The notes beneath the pieces are model-generated. The model did not search any database, was not told where the DNA came from, and saw only the letters and a list, made by a program, of their open reading frames with translations. A DNA stretch of 64,000 nucleotides from Carallia brachiata (Eukaryota > Streptophyta > Magnoliopsida > Malpighiales > Rhizophoraceae). Location of the stretch: positions 777,388 to 841,387 of the forward strand of contig JADCRB010000026.1 in NCBI GenBank assembly GCA_021464245.1, given 5' to 3'. Positions within the stretch are counted from its first letter, which is position 1; every line of letters starts with the position of its first letter. Positions 36,849 through 49,433 of the stretch are shown piece by piece. A program made the position numbers and the translations under genes.

Positions 36849-39800
36849 TCACCCTTCAAGCAACATATTTAACACTTACACATGTGTCACTTAATTGTTG
36901 TTGCATTTCTATATTAGCATCAGCATTTTGCACTTCATGCAAATATGTAAGTTTTTACTTAATTTTGAAAGACTTAAATACAAATTCTTCCACTTGCGCT
37001 ACCATACATCTCGTTGAGTTGTACTTCATGTTGGGCTTAATGTCTTGCTCAAGATTTTTCAGAGCAAGTACTATTTACTAAATTGTCATTTAAATGCATT
37101 TGTAGTCTATAACAATTTTTAACATTTCAAGATCTTTTGAAGTAAACATTATTACTTATTACAACTAAATTCATGCAATTAACTTGACATTGTTTTACAT
37201 AAGGCTATGCATGTGTATTTCTTGCCTTCCTATGTAATAGTCTCATTATTATTTAAGCAAGTAAGTTCATTTACCATTTTACACTTATTTAACTCATTAT
37301 TCTCAATAATAACTTAACACCACGTTAAGTACAGATTTTTCTCCTTGTAGCACTTATAGTCACTTGGAGAGTAGTTTCAGTGCCTATCACGAATTTCAAT
37401 ATGCATTTCACATGCATGTATGTAATTAAGAATTTCATTGACTTAAAAGTTTTATCGTACAACTCAAATTACTTACTATTGTAGTACTGAGCTGTAATAC
37501 CACTACTGTGTGATTACTAAAGTTAAAAAATTTATAGATGCAACTTAAAACTCAAAACTCTAATAGAGTGTCTAGAAGGCGACAATGATGAAATTGTTCA
37601 AGAACTTTTCTTACAACAATTCATTGATTTTACTTAACAATCTTCAATCTTAGGACAATCTTGTCCATATTGTTTATCCATGTCCTTCTACCCCATGGTG
37701 GGAGACAATCAATTTTTAAATGATTTTGACAAACTTCTCATAATCTCTAACCACTCATGCAATGCCAATATATAGGTATAGAATTACAGATTAAGCGATG
37801 AACGCTTAATATACATGTTGTGGTTATCATGGATCACTACAATCCACATATGAAATTTGCCCATTGTAATTTAAATACCACAAACCACCTTTATTATTCT
37901 AGGTCAAATAGAGTTTGCAACCTTTGCACTATTGACCTATCATAATGAACATAAATATACATTCTATGCATTTATGTTCTAGTCTATTCTCCACACAAGA
38001 AAACGACTTTCTAGTAAGCTTTATGTAATTCTAAATCTAAAGTGTAATTGAGGTGAGATTTTAGGCTGATCAAACATAAACCCAAAGATTTACAAAATAA
38101 CATGCCTATTTATTAGACACATATTCATCTTCTTTGTATTTGTTTACTTAACATATGTCTGATAATTCGCTCATTCTTTATCATTTTACTTCTAAATGCA
38201 AATCCAACATGTATTAGACACAATTAGATTTCTTTGACTTATTATTCGATCATTATCTTCCATTCACATTAAGTAGAGTACAAGAGAGCATCTTAATATT
38301 ACTTTAAACTCTCAATCGTCTTGATTAGTAGCCAATTTAATATCATTTTCTTAATTTTTTTTTAAAGTGGGAATATTACTGCTACTTCAATGTAGTTAAA
38401 CTTCCAATAAACTATTACTCCTACTAACTTAAGTGAGATAAGACACATCATTATGTTTCTCAACTTAGTAATTTAGTACGTTACTTAGTTTATAATCTTC
38501 TAATTCACCAAAAATTAGAAGACTCATTCAACTATATCCCTACTTAACGCTCGTTCTCTTAAGAACGTGATATCTGATGATGCTAATTTGCTCACATCCC
38601 CACTTACTTGCTCGTTAGTGAATATAACAACCCTCATCAATATTCATTAGATCCTTAAAGATACATCTCTCGTATCTTTTGAACATAAATTTCACTCTTT
38701 AGTGAAATATTATGAGAAATAGCAATGACCTTTTAGGTGAGGAATGATCGAATTCAAGGCATAAGGTTAAACATATAAATGCATGCTTTTATGCATCTTG
38801 TAATTATAGTAGCAGCAAGTTTCTTTCTCGCTTTATCATTAACCTTACAGGCTTTTACAACTTGTTATTCTTCCCACTGCAACAACATGTTATTGCAAAG
38901 CTCCTTCAATAGCTAGTTGCCTCCTTTTCTTATTTTCATTATAGAGCCTCATCACAATGCTCAAATAGATGCTCATGCTTTCAGCTAATTTTTATCATTT
39001 TGATTCATTTTTTTAAAATTTGATTCTCAACCATATTGTTCAAAGCACTCTAATGCTCAAACTTGTGGGAGATCAAATATGTGACCAAAACGTCTAAGCC
39101 ATCTATAAATATAATGAAAATATGTGTTCAAAACCTTGTCCTTGTAGTCATTTATTCATAGATATCTCAATGGATTTATAGCAATAAAAATGCAACTTTA
39201 AATGTCTTTCAAATATATTAATTTTGTTTTCCAATCAGGTCATACTGGTTTATAGGTTTAACAACATAAGTGAGTAAGTCTAGTAGACTTTTCTAAACTC
39301 AACTCTCAATCCTTTGTTGTCTAACATGACCTAATCTCTTATGCAAAAACTTTAGTAAATAGTATCACCTCAAACATTTATACCATCGTCTAAAAACAAG
39401 AGGGATTGCAAAAGACCAAAATTTTCCTTATTTAAGGCATATGAGGCATTCATGTAAGGATTGAATTAGATCACTATGCAGCCTTATTTGCAAGTGACAA
39501 TACCTTTTTGTATGTAATCAATTCTCTATATATCCATTACGCCTCAATAGCATTCATCAATGCTTCATTTATGCTCTAAGTTCTCGTGTTATGCATTTCA
39601 TTACTCAAACTCTATCATCCACATACGATAAGATTCAATGAGTAATACGATTGAGGAACTTAAGCATAAACTAAAAGGTAGGCTATAGGTCAACTTTTTA
39701 GTTAGCTCAATGCACTTTATGCATCTAAGAGCATTTGACCTTTCTACCCATAACCTTATTTATTGGTCTTTTTCTTCTATTTATTGACATGTTCATATCT

Positions 39801-41400
39801 CATATCAATGGTTTTGCCCCCTTAAAATTCTTTTCCAAACTACTTTTATAAGTGAACTCACTACTTGAGTCAAATGGAAGTGTGAAAACTTTTATTTAAA
39901 ACGTTGAGTCACATATAAGAAGATCTAGTAGCTTCCAAATGCTCCTTTTCAAGTACATATGACATCAGTGTATATCAATTTTGACTTCACACCCTTTTTA
40001 ACGCTATCACAAAAGCATTTAATGAAGATTAAATACTCACATTGAGCCATCTTTTACTCAATCGGGAGTATACTTCCAAATTTCTATTTTTAGGACAAAC
40101 CATATTATTTGACAAGTGAAAATATTTCTCAAACCGTTTAAAAAGATCATCTCTTATATTTCTCAGTGTTGTTTTGTGAGAAATACTTACCTGATTACAT
40201 CTATCGATCTCTACATGGTGAGTCATCATTTCACTTTCAAATTTAGAACATGATGCGATATAAAGTTTTTTAGTGCTTTCCTCTCTTAGGATTAAACTAG
40301 ATTTTGACGAAGTAAAGTTTCTTAATTTCCTTCGTTTATGTGTAATTCTTACATAGCAAACACTAGTTGTCATGATTTATGGACTGAATTGAGAGACACT
40401 ACTGCATAGTGATGCTAATACAACTACACATGTATATTAATTTTTCAACAAACTCAACTAAAACTAAAGATAATCTAACAAAGGATATGAGATCGAAAGT
40501 TTGCTATGCTTACATTCATCTCCCATATTCCAATGTTTAATTATCATTGTTTTAGTTAATTCTCGCAAAAGTTTAGTTCCATAGATGAGAATTATTTTTA
40601 ATTCTTTCAATCTATGAACTCCTACTAGAATCTAAATCTCCCACTGAGATTAAGATTCCTTATAGCATTTTTAACATGTTTATTACATGACATAAAAAAT
40701 TTCATATGCCAACAACATTATAGCAAAAATTAACTTACATAATTTTGCTAATGATTCTAAAGCATATAATTACTTTATTTTATTATTTAAGACGTCATTA
40801 TGCACCAACAATACGTTTTAGTATGCTTGAGTCATTTTAAAGGCATATTAAATTAGAGCATGCATTTAATTTCACATAAATTTATATAAGCATGCCTTCA
40901 ACATCTCATCATCAATTTGGTCATGTAATCACATGTATTTGTATAAAGCTTATTGACAATGACTTCATGTAAAATTCACACACATAATCATGGCATTTCA
41001 AAACAAATAATTTATCATGAATTTTACTCGCATACTATGCCTTTTTACCATATAATGATTCTTAAGCACTATCATAATTTCATCTCATTTCTTTAATTTA
41101 TTACATAATAAGATAGAGCTCAAATTTACAGAGCAAGAGAATTATAATTTCTTTCGACTTATATGCAATATACAGTGAGTTTGATAACATAGATTCACAT
41201 TAATTTATATGTCCCCCCTACACTGGACATAACATCGCCACATCATGCCACATATATATTTTTCTCACCGAAAAACATTGTGCACAAGCTCCTTTAGACT
41301 TTGCTGCCTAACCCCGCAAATATGGCACACATACTACACATTTAGACACATATGTGTCGTCCATTTTATTTTCTATGCCAATACTATGTGGCCTCATTTC
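36849..41400 (-). mobile_element. Decayed Ty1/Copia-type retrotransposon region
   Basis: The stretch has a strong C-over-G bias on the + strand, fitting a purine-rich coding strand on -. On - near 39355-39300, KFLHKRLGHVRQQRIE resembles the gag-pre-integrase motif (WH.RLGH). About 240 bases further, 39120-39000, IIFIDGLDVLVTYLISHKFE resembles the Copia integrase core (FIDD...W.Y...K.E) and MVENQ follows in another frame. Many stops and shifts interrupt it. I could not find matching LTRs, so the outer limits are only the limits of similar-looking sequence. Confidence 0.6.
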
Positions 41401-43020
41401 ATTGGTTGCTTTATACAAGTATCGCAGTGTTCATTAACTTGACCAACAATCCCGTTTATATTGAAGCCCAAAGCATAGCCACTTGGGCTTAAGGAAATAG
41501 ACAAACTACTCTTTTACCCTCATTATGTCACAACGTGGCAATAGATAAATTAATCCATTTATTGACTTCACTTGGCACATGGCACTGGCGGTGGACTCTG
41601 AAAAAAACACAAACAGTTCAGAACACCTGCCTAAAGAATTCTTTCACTTTAAAAAAAAAAAAAAAAAAAAACAGTGACGACCCATGCCATCCTTCTTCTA
41701 TACGTCTAATAAGCACGTCGGGAACTCAATAGCGCGGTTAGAGAAGTGCCAAGGCAGTTACTTTCTATTTTTTATTTTTTTAAGTTACATGTCCGTACAC
41801 GTGGCATCATGCCACTGGACAATCCATCACATTTTTATATTTTTAAAGGCTTTAGCAACTGCCCTCGTCGCAGTTAATGCACTGACTTCAAAATTTTTCT
41901 TTTTTATTATGCATCTTTTTTTATAAAAGGGTAAAACTAGAGGGCCAACATTTTTGTTGTCTAAAAATTACTTGAATTATAACAAAATTGTAAGTTTTTT
42001 AATAATATTTAAGTTATTTGTAATAAAAAAAAATAAAATTTTATTTCTATTTTTTTGTTGTAGAAAGAATTACTGTTGTTGTACAAAATTAAAAATTTAT
42101 TATATTTTAAATAAATATTAGATAAAAAAAATCGGGTGATGTACTCATGTCCTTTTTATAAGGTGAAACACGTCTCAAAATAGCACGTGATAGACGTAGG
42201 GAAAGAAAATAACTGCACTGGAGACAGTGTTCCGGTTTTTACTTTAACTGCACCTCCACTTGTCGTTAGACTATTGGAAGACCCTCCGCAACTGCTCCAA
42301 GCAATTGATACTCTTAGGCACCAACCGATGGCTGTGAATTGCACGCGCCTTCTTCATCAATTTTGCCCGACTCCTCGCAGGCAATTTTTTTTTTTTTGTT
42401 TTTTTAACTTCAGAAATTTCGTCCTCCCTCTACAGAGATCGGATCGAAGCTTGTAATATGCAGTTGGAAGGCTTGTAACCCGCACTACAAGACTATATAA
42501 TTTCCTTTACATAAAAATTAATGTGTCGAAGATGATTGGGGTTAAAACTTTCTGGCCCTGAAGATTCAAAGCTCAAATTCTCTCAATTTAGAGAGAATCG
42601 GAATTTAATATGCAGATTTATTCCACTGCATATGAACTATATTCAGACGAAATTTCAAGCCTTGATTTCCCTTATACCCAAAGTTGCCATTAACAGGTCA
42701 AAACGAATTTTTACAAAAAAACAAAAAAAAAAATCCAAATTCATGTATTTTCTATCAAAAAACACATGCAATACTCTGATATCAATATTAGAAATTAAAG
42801 ATATCAATTTTTATAAAAAAAATTACTGTAAAATATAAATACCTTAATTAAAATATCTTTCAATAAAATAAGATTTTCAAATTGGATTGTCAACCTCTTG
42901 CATAGTTAAAATAAAATCATAATAAAAAATATACTTATTTTCACAACACAAATACTATAAAATAGAGATCAATTAATAGTCCTCACTCTCTTTTCTCTCT
43001 GTAATGTTAGTTTTTCTTAG
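41400..43020. other. Intergenic, transposon-like DNA without a recognised gene
   Basis: The stretch contains a poly-A run at about 41651-41670 and a more GC-rich island at about 42180-42470 with a short open stretch of no recognised family. ACTCTGATATCAATATTAG near 42773 resembles the complement of a Met-tRNA primer-binding site, hinting at another eroded LTR element reading on -. Confidence 0.45.
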
Positions 43021-43158
43021 TGCGTTTGATACCAGCCTCTTCTTGATTGGATGGCATGACATTGATCATGCCTGACGTCAAGAGTTCGAGGACCGGTGTC
43101 ACCATCAACGACTTTGGATGAACTAGGGGGAAAAAAAAAAAAAAAAAAAAAAAAAAAA
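43021..43158 (+). mobile_element. SINE-like element with poly(A) tail
   Basis: GAGTTCGAGGAC at 43082-43093 resembles a pol III B-box. About 40 bases later the sequence ends in 28 consecutive A (43131-43158). Its 5' limit is uncertain. Confidence 0.45.
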
Positions 43159-43264
43159 CATTTACATTGAGAAATTGTTATTTTTTTAATTGTTAATTTT
43201 ATTAGTAGGTCAAGTCAAATAACCAATTAATTATGAGTAGATATTTGGACCTATGAATCAACAA

Positions 43265-43690
43265 AAGCAAATCAGAATAATATAAGAAACTTGATTAATT
43301 AGAGCTCTTTGTAGACTTCCTTTCTCAAATTAATGTCACCAGTTTTTTGTTTCCTTGTTGCACGAGCCAAAATATTCGTCCATATCTCAAACTAAACATA
43401 CGACGCAATGACGTCACTCCTATATTAAAAAATAAATTTTTAATCAAAAGTTATTTTTAGATTATTTTTATTAAAAAATTTTTACTTGTTGCCGCGTCTC
43501 CGTATTGTAACCCCAAACTATAAGTAACCAACTTCTTACCAGGTCTTTCAACCGGGTCAGCGGAATAGTTTTCAGTTTTTATATACCTCTACAGGTATCG
43601 CATTTCTAGAGATCAGCACGTGAAAAAATATATTTATATATTTATTAAAACGACAAGATATAACTTTTAAGTCATACAGTACATCAACCA
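43265..43690 (+). repeat. Third partial copy of the GLP-flank segment
   Basis: Matches about 30690-31380 and 45090-45560, with shared blocks such as AAAATATTCGTCCA, GCCGCGTCTCCGTATTGTAA and CATTTCTAGAGATCAGCACG. It ends at a single N (43697). Divergence from the other copies is of the order expected for an old duplicate. Confidence 0.8.
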
Positions 43691-43696
43691 ATAGGG

Positions 43697-43697
43697 N
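43697..43697. other. Assembly gap base (N)
   Basis: A single N separates the partial GLP-flank copy from sequence matching about 29590-29680 in inverted orientation, so order and orientation here are not secure. Confidence 0.9.
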
Positions 43698-44127
43698 TTT
43701 TTTTTACCAAGGAACAAATTTTTTTTTCTCTTAACAAGATGCTTGTTAAGAGAGAGAGACGATAGCGAGAGAAGAGAAATTGGTAGAGGGAAAAAGGGTA
43801 AGAGCATAGTTACAAAACTCGACCTGGTTCAGCTAGGTAGACTGGTGATCTAGCACTAGACTAGGATGAATTAATCAAAAAACCATTTAGATATATGACC
43901 TGAAAAAACCCAATCAATCTGATCGGATTTTTGAAATCTAATCGACCCAGTGATCCGATTGAACTAGGTCTCTATTTTAAGTAACAAATTAAAAAAATGA
44001 CAGATTTTAATACATTTTAAAATCTCAAAAAGAAAAAAAATTATTTTTTTCTTTATTTGAGTTTAAAAAGAAAATATTATAAGAAGTTTATTCTTACATA
44101 TAAAAAAAAAAATTAAAAACTATATCG

Positions 44128-44473
44128 GTTAAAGCTTATTTTGCCTCATATTATCTCTGAGACTCAATCTGCTTTTGTCCCTGGTAGACTCATTACAAAT
44201 AATGCTCTTGTAGCATATGAATTATTTCATAGTATGAAGTATAAATACTCAGGGAAAACAAGGCAGATGACTATAAAACTGGATATGAGTAAGGCCTATG
44301 ACAGAGTAAAGTGGGTCTTTTTCGAGTAAATTATGCTTAAAATGGGTTTCACAACAGATTGGATACAGCTAGTTCTCCGATGCGTAAGTTCTGTTTCCTA
44401 CACTCTGGTTGTTAACTCAGCTCCACGAAGAATTTTTAGACCTTCCAGAAGCCCAAAAAAAAAAAAAAAAAAA
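44128..44473 (+). mobile_element. LINE (L1-type) reverse-transcriptase fragment with poly(A)
   Basis: The peptide LPHIISETQSAFVPGRLITN, then LDMSKAYDRVKWVFFE, a stop, and IMLKMGFTTDWIQLVLRCV is the classic N-terminal half of a plant LINE reverse transcriptase. The catalytic (F/Y)ADD part is absent. The match stops near VNSAPRRIF...PSR and 19 A residues (44455-44473) follow at once. After the A run, sequence of the segmental duplicate resumes. The fragment is truncated at both ends and carries an in-frame stop, so it is dead. Confidence 0.88.
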
Positions 44474-46936
44474 GAAGTAAAGACCGGTACCCAACTGCTA
44501 ACCCTAAAAAAGTGAAGACACAACTGCTCTTCATAAAAAATATGGCCTTCGATATTGGACATGCTCCAATTAAAATCTGTCCGTATATTTAATTTAAGGA
44601 AAAAAACTTTGGGTTCTACTAAGATAACTTCAAAATAATTATAAAATAATATTATATTAAATAATTGAATTTAAAAAATTAAAAATATTGATAAATTATC
44701 AAAGTTGTTGAATAAGACTGTATGACTACTTATTACTATTTATCTGTAGTTACGTAGTATTACTCTTAATTAAAATTGCTGCTTTTCTTGTAACGTCGAA
44801 GGTTGTTTTTCTGTTGGTAACCTAATGCTGAGTCCTGCAACTCAACTCTGAAGTTATGAAGACCTTATCTTACTTCTATATAAAAAATTTGTCTTTGAAA
44901 GACGAACCTTAATGTAGCATTAACTTCAAGTTGTAAAAGTAACCATTAGTTGCAGTTATTAACTGTAATGGACAGCATGATAAATACGTGCATATTTTAT
45001 GTTAATTTCACATGTCTTATTAACATTTTAGTTATCTATCATCGGACTGGTTCAAAGAGCTTAATTGTTTTTTTTTTAAATTAAATCAGAATAAATTGAA
45101 TAATATAAGAAACTTAATTAATTAGATCACTTTATAGGCTTCCCTTTCTCAAATCAATATCACCTGTTGTTTGTTTCCTTGTTTCATGAGACAAAATATT
45201 CGTCCATATCTCAAACTATACATCCGAGGCAATGACTTCACTCCCATATTAAAAAATAAATTCTTAATCAGAAGTTATTTTAAAATTACTTTTATTAAAA
45301 AAAATTAATTTTTGCCGCGTCTCCGTATTGTAACCCCAAGTCATAAGTAATCGACTTCTTACCAGGCCTTTCCACTGAGTCAGCGGAATAGTTTACAGCT
45401 TTTATATACCTACCTCCACAACTATCGCATTTCTAGAGATCGGCTGCACCAAAAAACATTTCTAGAGATTAGCACGTGAAAAAATACATTTATATATTTG
45501 TTATAGCTACAAGATATAATTTTTAAGTCATACAGTATACAAACAATAGATACAAGCTTGACTTCCCAACTTGAGATTTAACTTTCTATAGTCTTTTTTT
45601 TTTTTTAACTTGATGCAAAAAATATGAAAGTAAGAGCAGCAGTTTAAAGTTCCATTAAAAAAATTACGCTGGTTTGCACTAAATAGTGACCAAAAGCCTT
45701 TCCAATAAACCCAAGAGAGCAAATTCCACGATGACCTGCAAAAGTTACTTACTTCTCCATATATTGTCTGAATCCTGAACCATATATTTGAAGGCCTAAT
45801 AATTTCGTGGTTAGCGCTTGACCCTGCTATCAACCTTTCAGCAAAGATGATTGTCGAGGAACAATTTTTTTTTTTTTTAATTATTAGGTTAACTTTTAAC
45901 AGGTTAAATTCTGAAGCATACGTTTATGGGGTCGCGTTTTATGATTAGCACGTGACATTGCATTAACCTTTTTCCACGTATAATTAGGATTTTTTACATC
46001 TAAAAATCGCTGGTGACCAAACTCTAGATCTCCTCTATTGTACGCAATTTTTTCGTTTACATTTTTTTTCTTTTTATTTTGAGGGAGTGATCATGTATAT
46101 ACTGCATATAGGGAAAGGCAGGATCATAACCCTACCTCTTTGCGGACACAAAATTCATAGCCACTGCTTCAAATGGAGCTGGTTAATTTTTTCTTTTACT
46201 GATGAAGCCCATTTGACTGTTAGCAACACACCAAGCACAACTTCATTATTATTATTATTATTTTGCTCCTTGGAACTGGTGGCATTGGAGAATGGAAATG
46301 ATGAGAGAAAGATCTGAGATTCAAATCTAAATTCTCTCAGTTAAAAATCATTAAGTCTTTGAAATTTTCATTTTTGTATGTCCATACTTGGCAAATTGCA
46401 TATAGGAATAGGTCCTAATTAATTTAGCGCAGTCACTATTTATTGAAAAAATGGCTCAAATTCGGAAGCAAGGTCAACGCAAGGCATGCAGGCACCTACA
46501 AGAGGCGGCGGCAACTATACGCGGCCTGTGTAATGTATATGTCCTACCCTACTACTCCTTCTCTCTATCTCCTTCAGCATGCGTATTGAATGGTAAAAGT
46601 AACAAGACATCTAATTATACCTGTAATTAGTCTAATGGTAAAAATGAACCTTGAATTTGTGTAGGTTAGATGTACCATACATATCGTGTTTCAAGTGAAA
46701 GCTGTAGCTGCGGGTGTCGTGCTAGCAATCGTAGAATTTGCTTGAAATATAATTTTTGTCTAAAGAAATGAAAGTAGTAGGAAAGAATTTGCATGAATAA
46801 TATTTTTTGTCTAAAGAAATAGAAGTAGTAGGAGTCTTTTCGTAGTTTCTTTTTTTTACTTTAATAATAACTTCATAGTTCCCAATCAAGGAACTTGATT
46901 CCGCTTCCTTTTGGTGGACCTATAATGACTTGCAAT

Positions 46937-47249
46937 TAGGGGTATTAAAAATAATGGAAAATTTCAGTTAACTGAAAAAATCGAACTGAACTGAACTGAA
47001 ATTTCTGTTAACAAAATCGATTTTATAATCAGTTAATCGAATTGGAAAAAATCGAAATTTTAGTTTTGAATGTTAAAAAACCGTAAGTAATTGAACCAAA
47101 CCGAAACACTGTTATATATATATATATATAATTTTTTTCTAATAATAGGAAAAAATTATACTAATTCAACAATTATTAACAAATAACTATTAATAAAATA
47201 TTATTATATCTCAAATAATTACTTATTTATTTTTTTATATATATAATGA

Positions 47250-47303
<54 letters not shown>

Positions 47304-47791
47304 ACATTTAGAAGGTTATAATAGCAAAAGCTATTGGAATTATTGTTTTAAATTTTGAAAAAAAATTGTTTTGTTATTCTTATATCAGTGGTAATTTCAA
47401 TCTATTTTTGTAAAGTACTTAGGGGAATCAACATTTTATTTTCCAAAATTTCATTCTCAGAGATTACTCGCACGTTACATTTGGCACTGCTGATTACATA
47501 CAGATTCTTAGAAACCCTCTCACTGAAAAGTGAAGAGAGAGCAAGAAAGACAAAATGGAGGACGAAAGGGTTCTTTTGGGGATTTTTCATTTTGTGTTGC
47601 TGGACTATATGGATTCTGTTTGTGAATGTTATTAAATTTAATTAACCAAGCAGTTAATTGAAATGAATTAAAATTTTCAATGAATCAAATTTTCAGTTGG
47701 TGAATAGTTTTTAACTTTATATAATCAAAAATTTCAGTTTAAAAATAATTTCAATAATTCAGTTCAATTAACCGAATCGTAAACATCTCTA
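46937..47791. mobile_element. Non-autonomous hAT-like element with 8-bp target duplication
   Basis: Termini TAGGGGTATT and the complement of AACATCTCTA (TAGAGATGTT) are degenerate hAT-type ends. They are flanked by CTTGCAAT (46929-46936) and CTTACAAT (47792-47799), an 8-bp target duplication with one change. Subterminal sequence on both sides is rich in AGTTAACTG/TTAACCGAA-type motifs. The element is 855 bp with no transposase recognised. Inside are AT and TG microsatellites. Confidence 0.75.
47262..47301. repeat. (TG)n microsatellite
   Basis: About 19-20 TG dinucleotides directly follow a TA-rich run, inside the hAT-like element. Confidence 0.95.
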
Positions 47792-47799
47792 CTTACAAT

Positions 47800-48538
47800 G
47801 ATATATATATTTTTTTAAAAAGAAAATTTTCTTTTACCGCAAAATCAAAGAGCGGTGCATTTTTGTTTAGATTTAGGGGATATTTGGCTCTACTTTTTTG
47901 GAGGTACATTTGTATTTCATTTTGAAAAAGGAGGAGTATGAGTGTTTGAAAAAATATTTGAAGAGGTTGTTAATTATTAATAAGAAATTCAATTAGCTGT
48001 TATTTTTAAAAATAGGTTAGACCTACTTTTTGTAACTCTTAATTGCTAGTATAAATCTTTTAAACCAAAATACCTATTTTTTCTTTTTTACTTTTGTTTG
48101 TAAAACTGAATTTATATATATTTTAAATTTTTTAATAAATTAAATTATTTTAATTTATTTGTAGAAAATAATACTAATAATTACTAATAAAAAAAGACAA
48201 TATATTAGTTTCTATGTGAAATTTTATTAAATATATTTTTAAAATTTTTCATGAAATTATTGTTTTTCGTCTAAAAACTTATTGATTGTTTTTTATTAGA
48301 ACTTATTGCAAATTAAATTTTTTAGGAACCGTGGTATATATTATGCAGTCAAAATCTACTAACATATAGACAATCAAAACAAATAAACTTTTCCTTTACA
48401 AGAATGATGTCAGTAAAAAAAAAAATGTGATATACAAAATAATCATTTTATAATTTGACTAATAAACAGTAAATATTAATTTAACTAAACATTATAATTT
48501 TATTTTAGTAATCAGTAATAATAATCAATAATAGCAAT

Positions 48539-48570
<32 letters not shown>

Positions 48571-48766
48571 TAATAAGTAAATCAAATAGACATAATTTGA
48601 CATGTGTTAAACTCATTTTGAGGTTAAGTAAGTTTACTATTCTGAATAACGATAGGAATAAATTACTATGCTATGGAATATGACGCGAACAAATCAAGAT
48701 AATTACAACAAAAAAAGAACTCACCAAACACTAATTTTTTTAAGACCTCCTATACATTTGACCAAT
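47800..48766. other. AT-rich sequence between inserted elements
   Basis: No gene was seen. It includes an (ATA)n run at about 48547-48570. GGGGATATTTGGCTCTACTT at 47876-47895 looks like one end of another MITE, but no convincing partner end was found. Confidence 0.5.
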
Positions 48767-49034
48767 TGTTAGAACTGGCTCGGACCAGCTGATTAGACTT
48801 ATTCGATCGATTCAATTGGTAATCGGTTGAAGATCTGACCTGATTCATGCTATTTTTTGCAGAAGAATTGAACTAATCAAAACCGGATCGGTTGGACCAG
48901 TTCAAAATAAATCAAATATTTATAAATTATAATTTGACCAGTAATGTTTATTTAAATTACAATTTAAGTTCTAAAGTTAATTAAAATTTTCAATTTAGTC
49001 CTTAAAATTAAAAAATTAATATTTAATCACTATT

Positions 49035-49066
<32 letters not shown>

Positions 49067-49143
49067 CGGTTTAACTGGTTTAACCGGTTAAACTATAACC
49101 CACTAATGTTTCCGGTTCGATAACCGGTCTGATTCTGACAACC
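48767..49143. mobile_element. MITE-like insertion upstream of GLP-B
   Basis: The homologous sites in unit A (33868-33905) run straight from GGACCTCCTCTAC to TTTTGACAACTAATTCCC. Here about 375 bp intervenes. Its ends, TTGTTAGAACTGGCTCGG and the complement of GATTCTGACAACC, are imperfect inverted repeats. Inside are ACCGGTT-rich palindromes and an (AT)n run at 49037-49060. Confidence 0.6.
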
Positions 49144-49368
49144 TTACTTTTGACAACTAATTCCCTTTTTTTTTTACATAGTAATGTTCAAACAAGACAA
49201 CATTATTCTTAATGCAAGTCCTAACAAGCGAAGACCAAGTCTTGTTTAATTAATTGATTGTTGCAATAGTAATGCTTGATCAAGATAATGACTAGTGGTA
49301 ACTTGCAAAATATTGCAAGTATATATTAATATATAGCTCATAATTGACTGGCTCAACGGTTTTCTGTC

Positions 49369-49376
49369 TATAAATA
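49369..49376 (+). promoter_or_regulatory. TATA box of GLP-B
   Basis: TATAAATA lies 65 bp upstream of the start codon, inside a promoter block of about 250 bp shared with GLP-A. Confidence 0.7.
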
Positions 49377-49433
49377 GGCTTCTTCCCTTGCAAGATAACT
49401 CACCCCTCTAAACATTTTAAGCAACTACAAACA

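Noticed and set aside
40029..40373. A 114-codon open stretch on -
   Set aside because: It lies inside the decayed Copia-type region, has no recognised domain, and the length is unremarkable for such DNA.
42187..42456. An 89-codon open stretch on + in a GC-richer island
   Set aside because: No family recognised, no promoter or splice partners, and it ends in a homopolymer tract.
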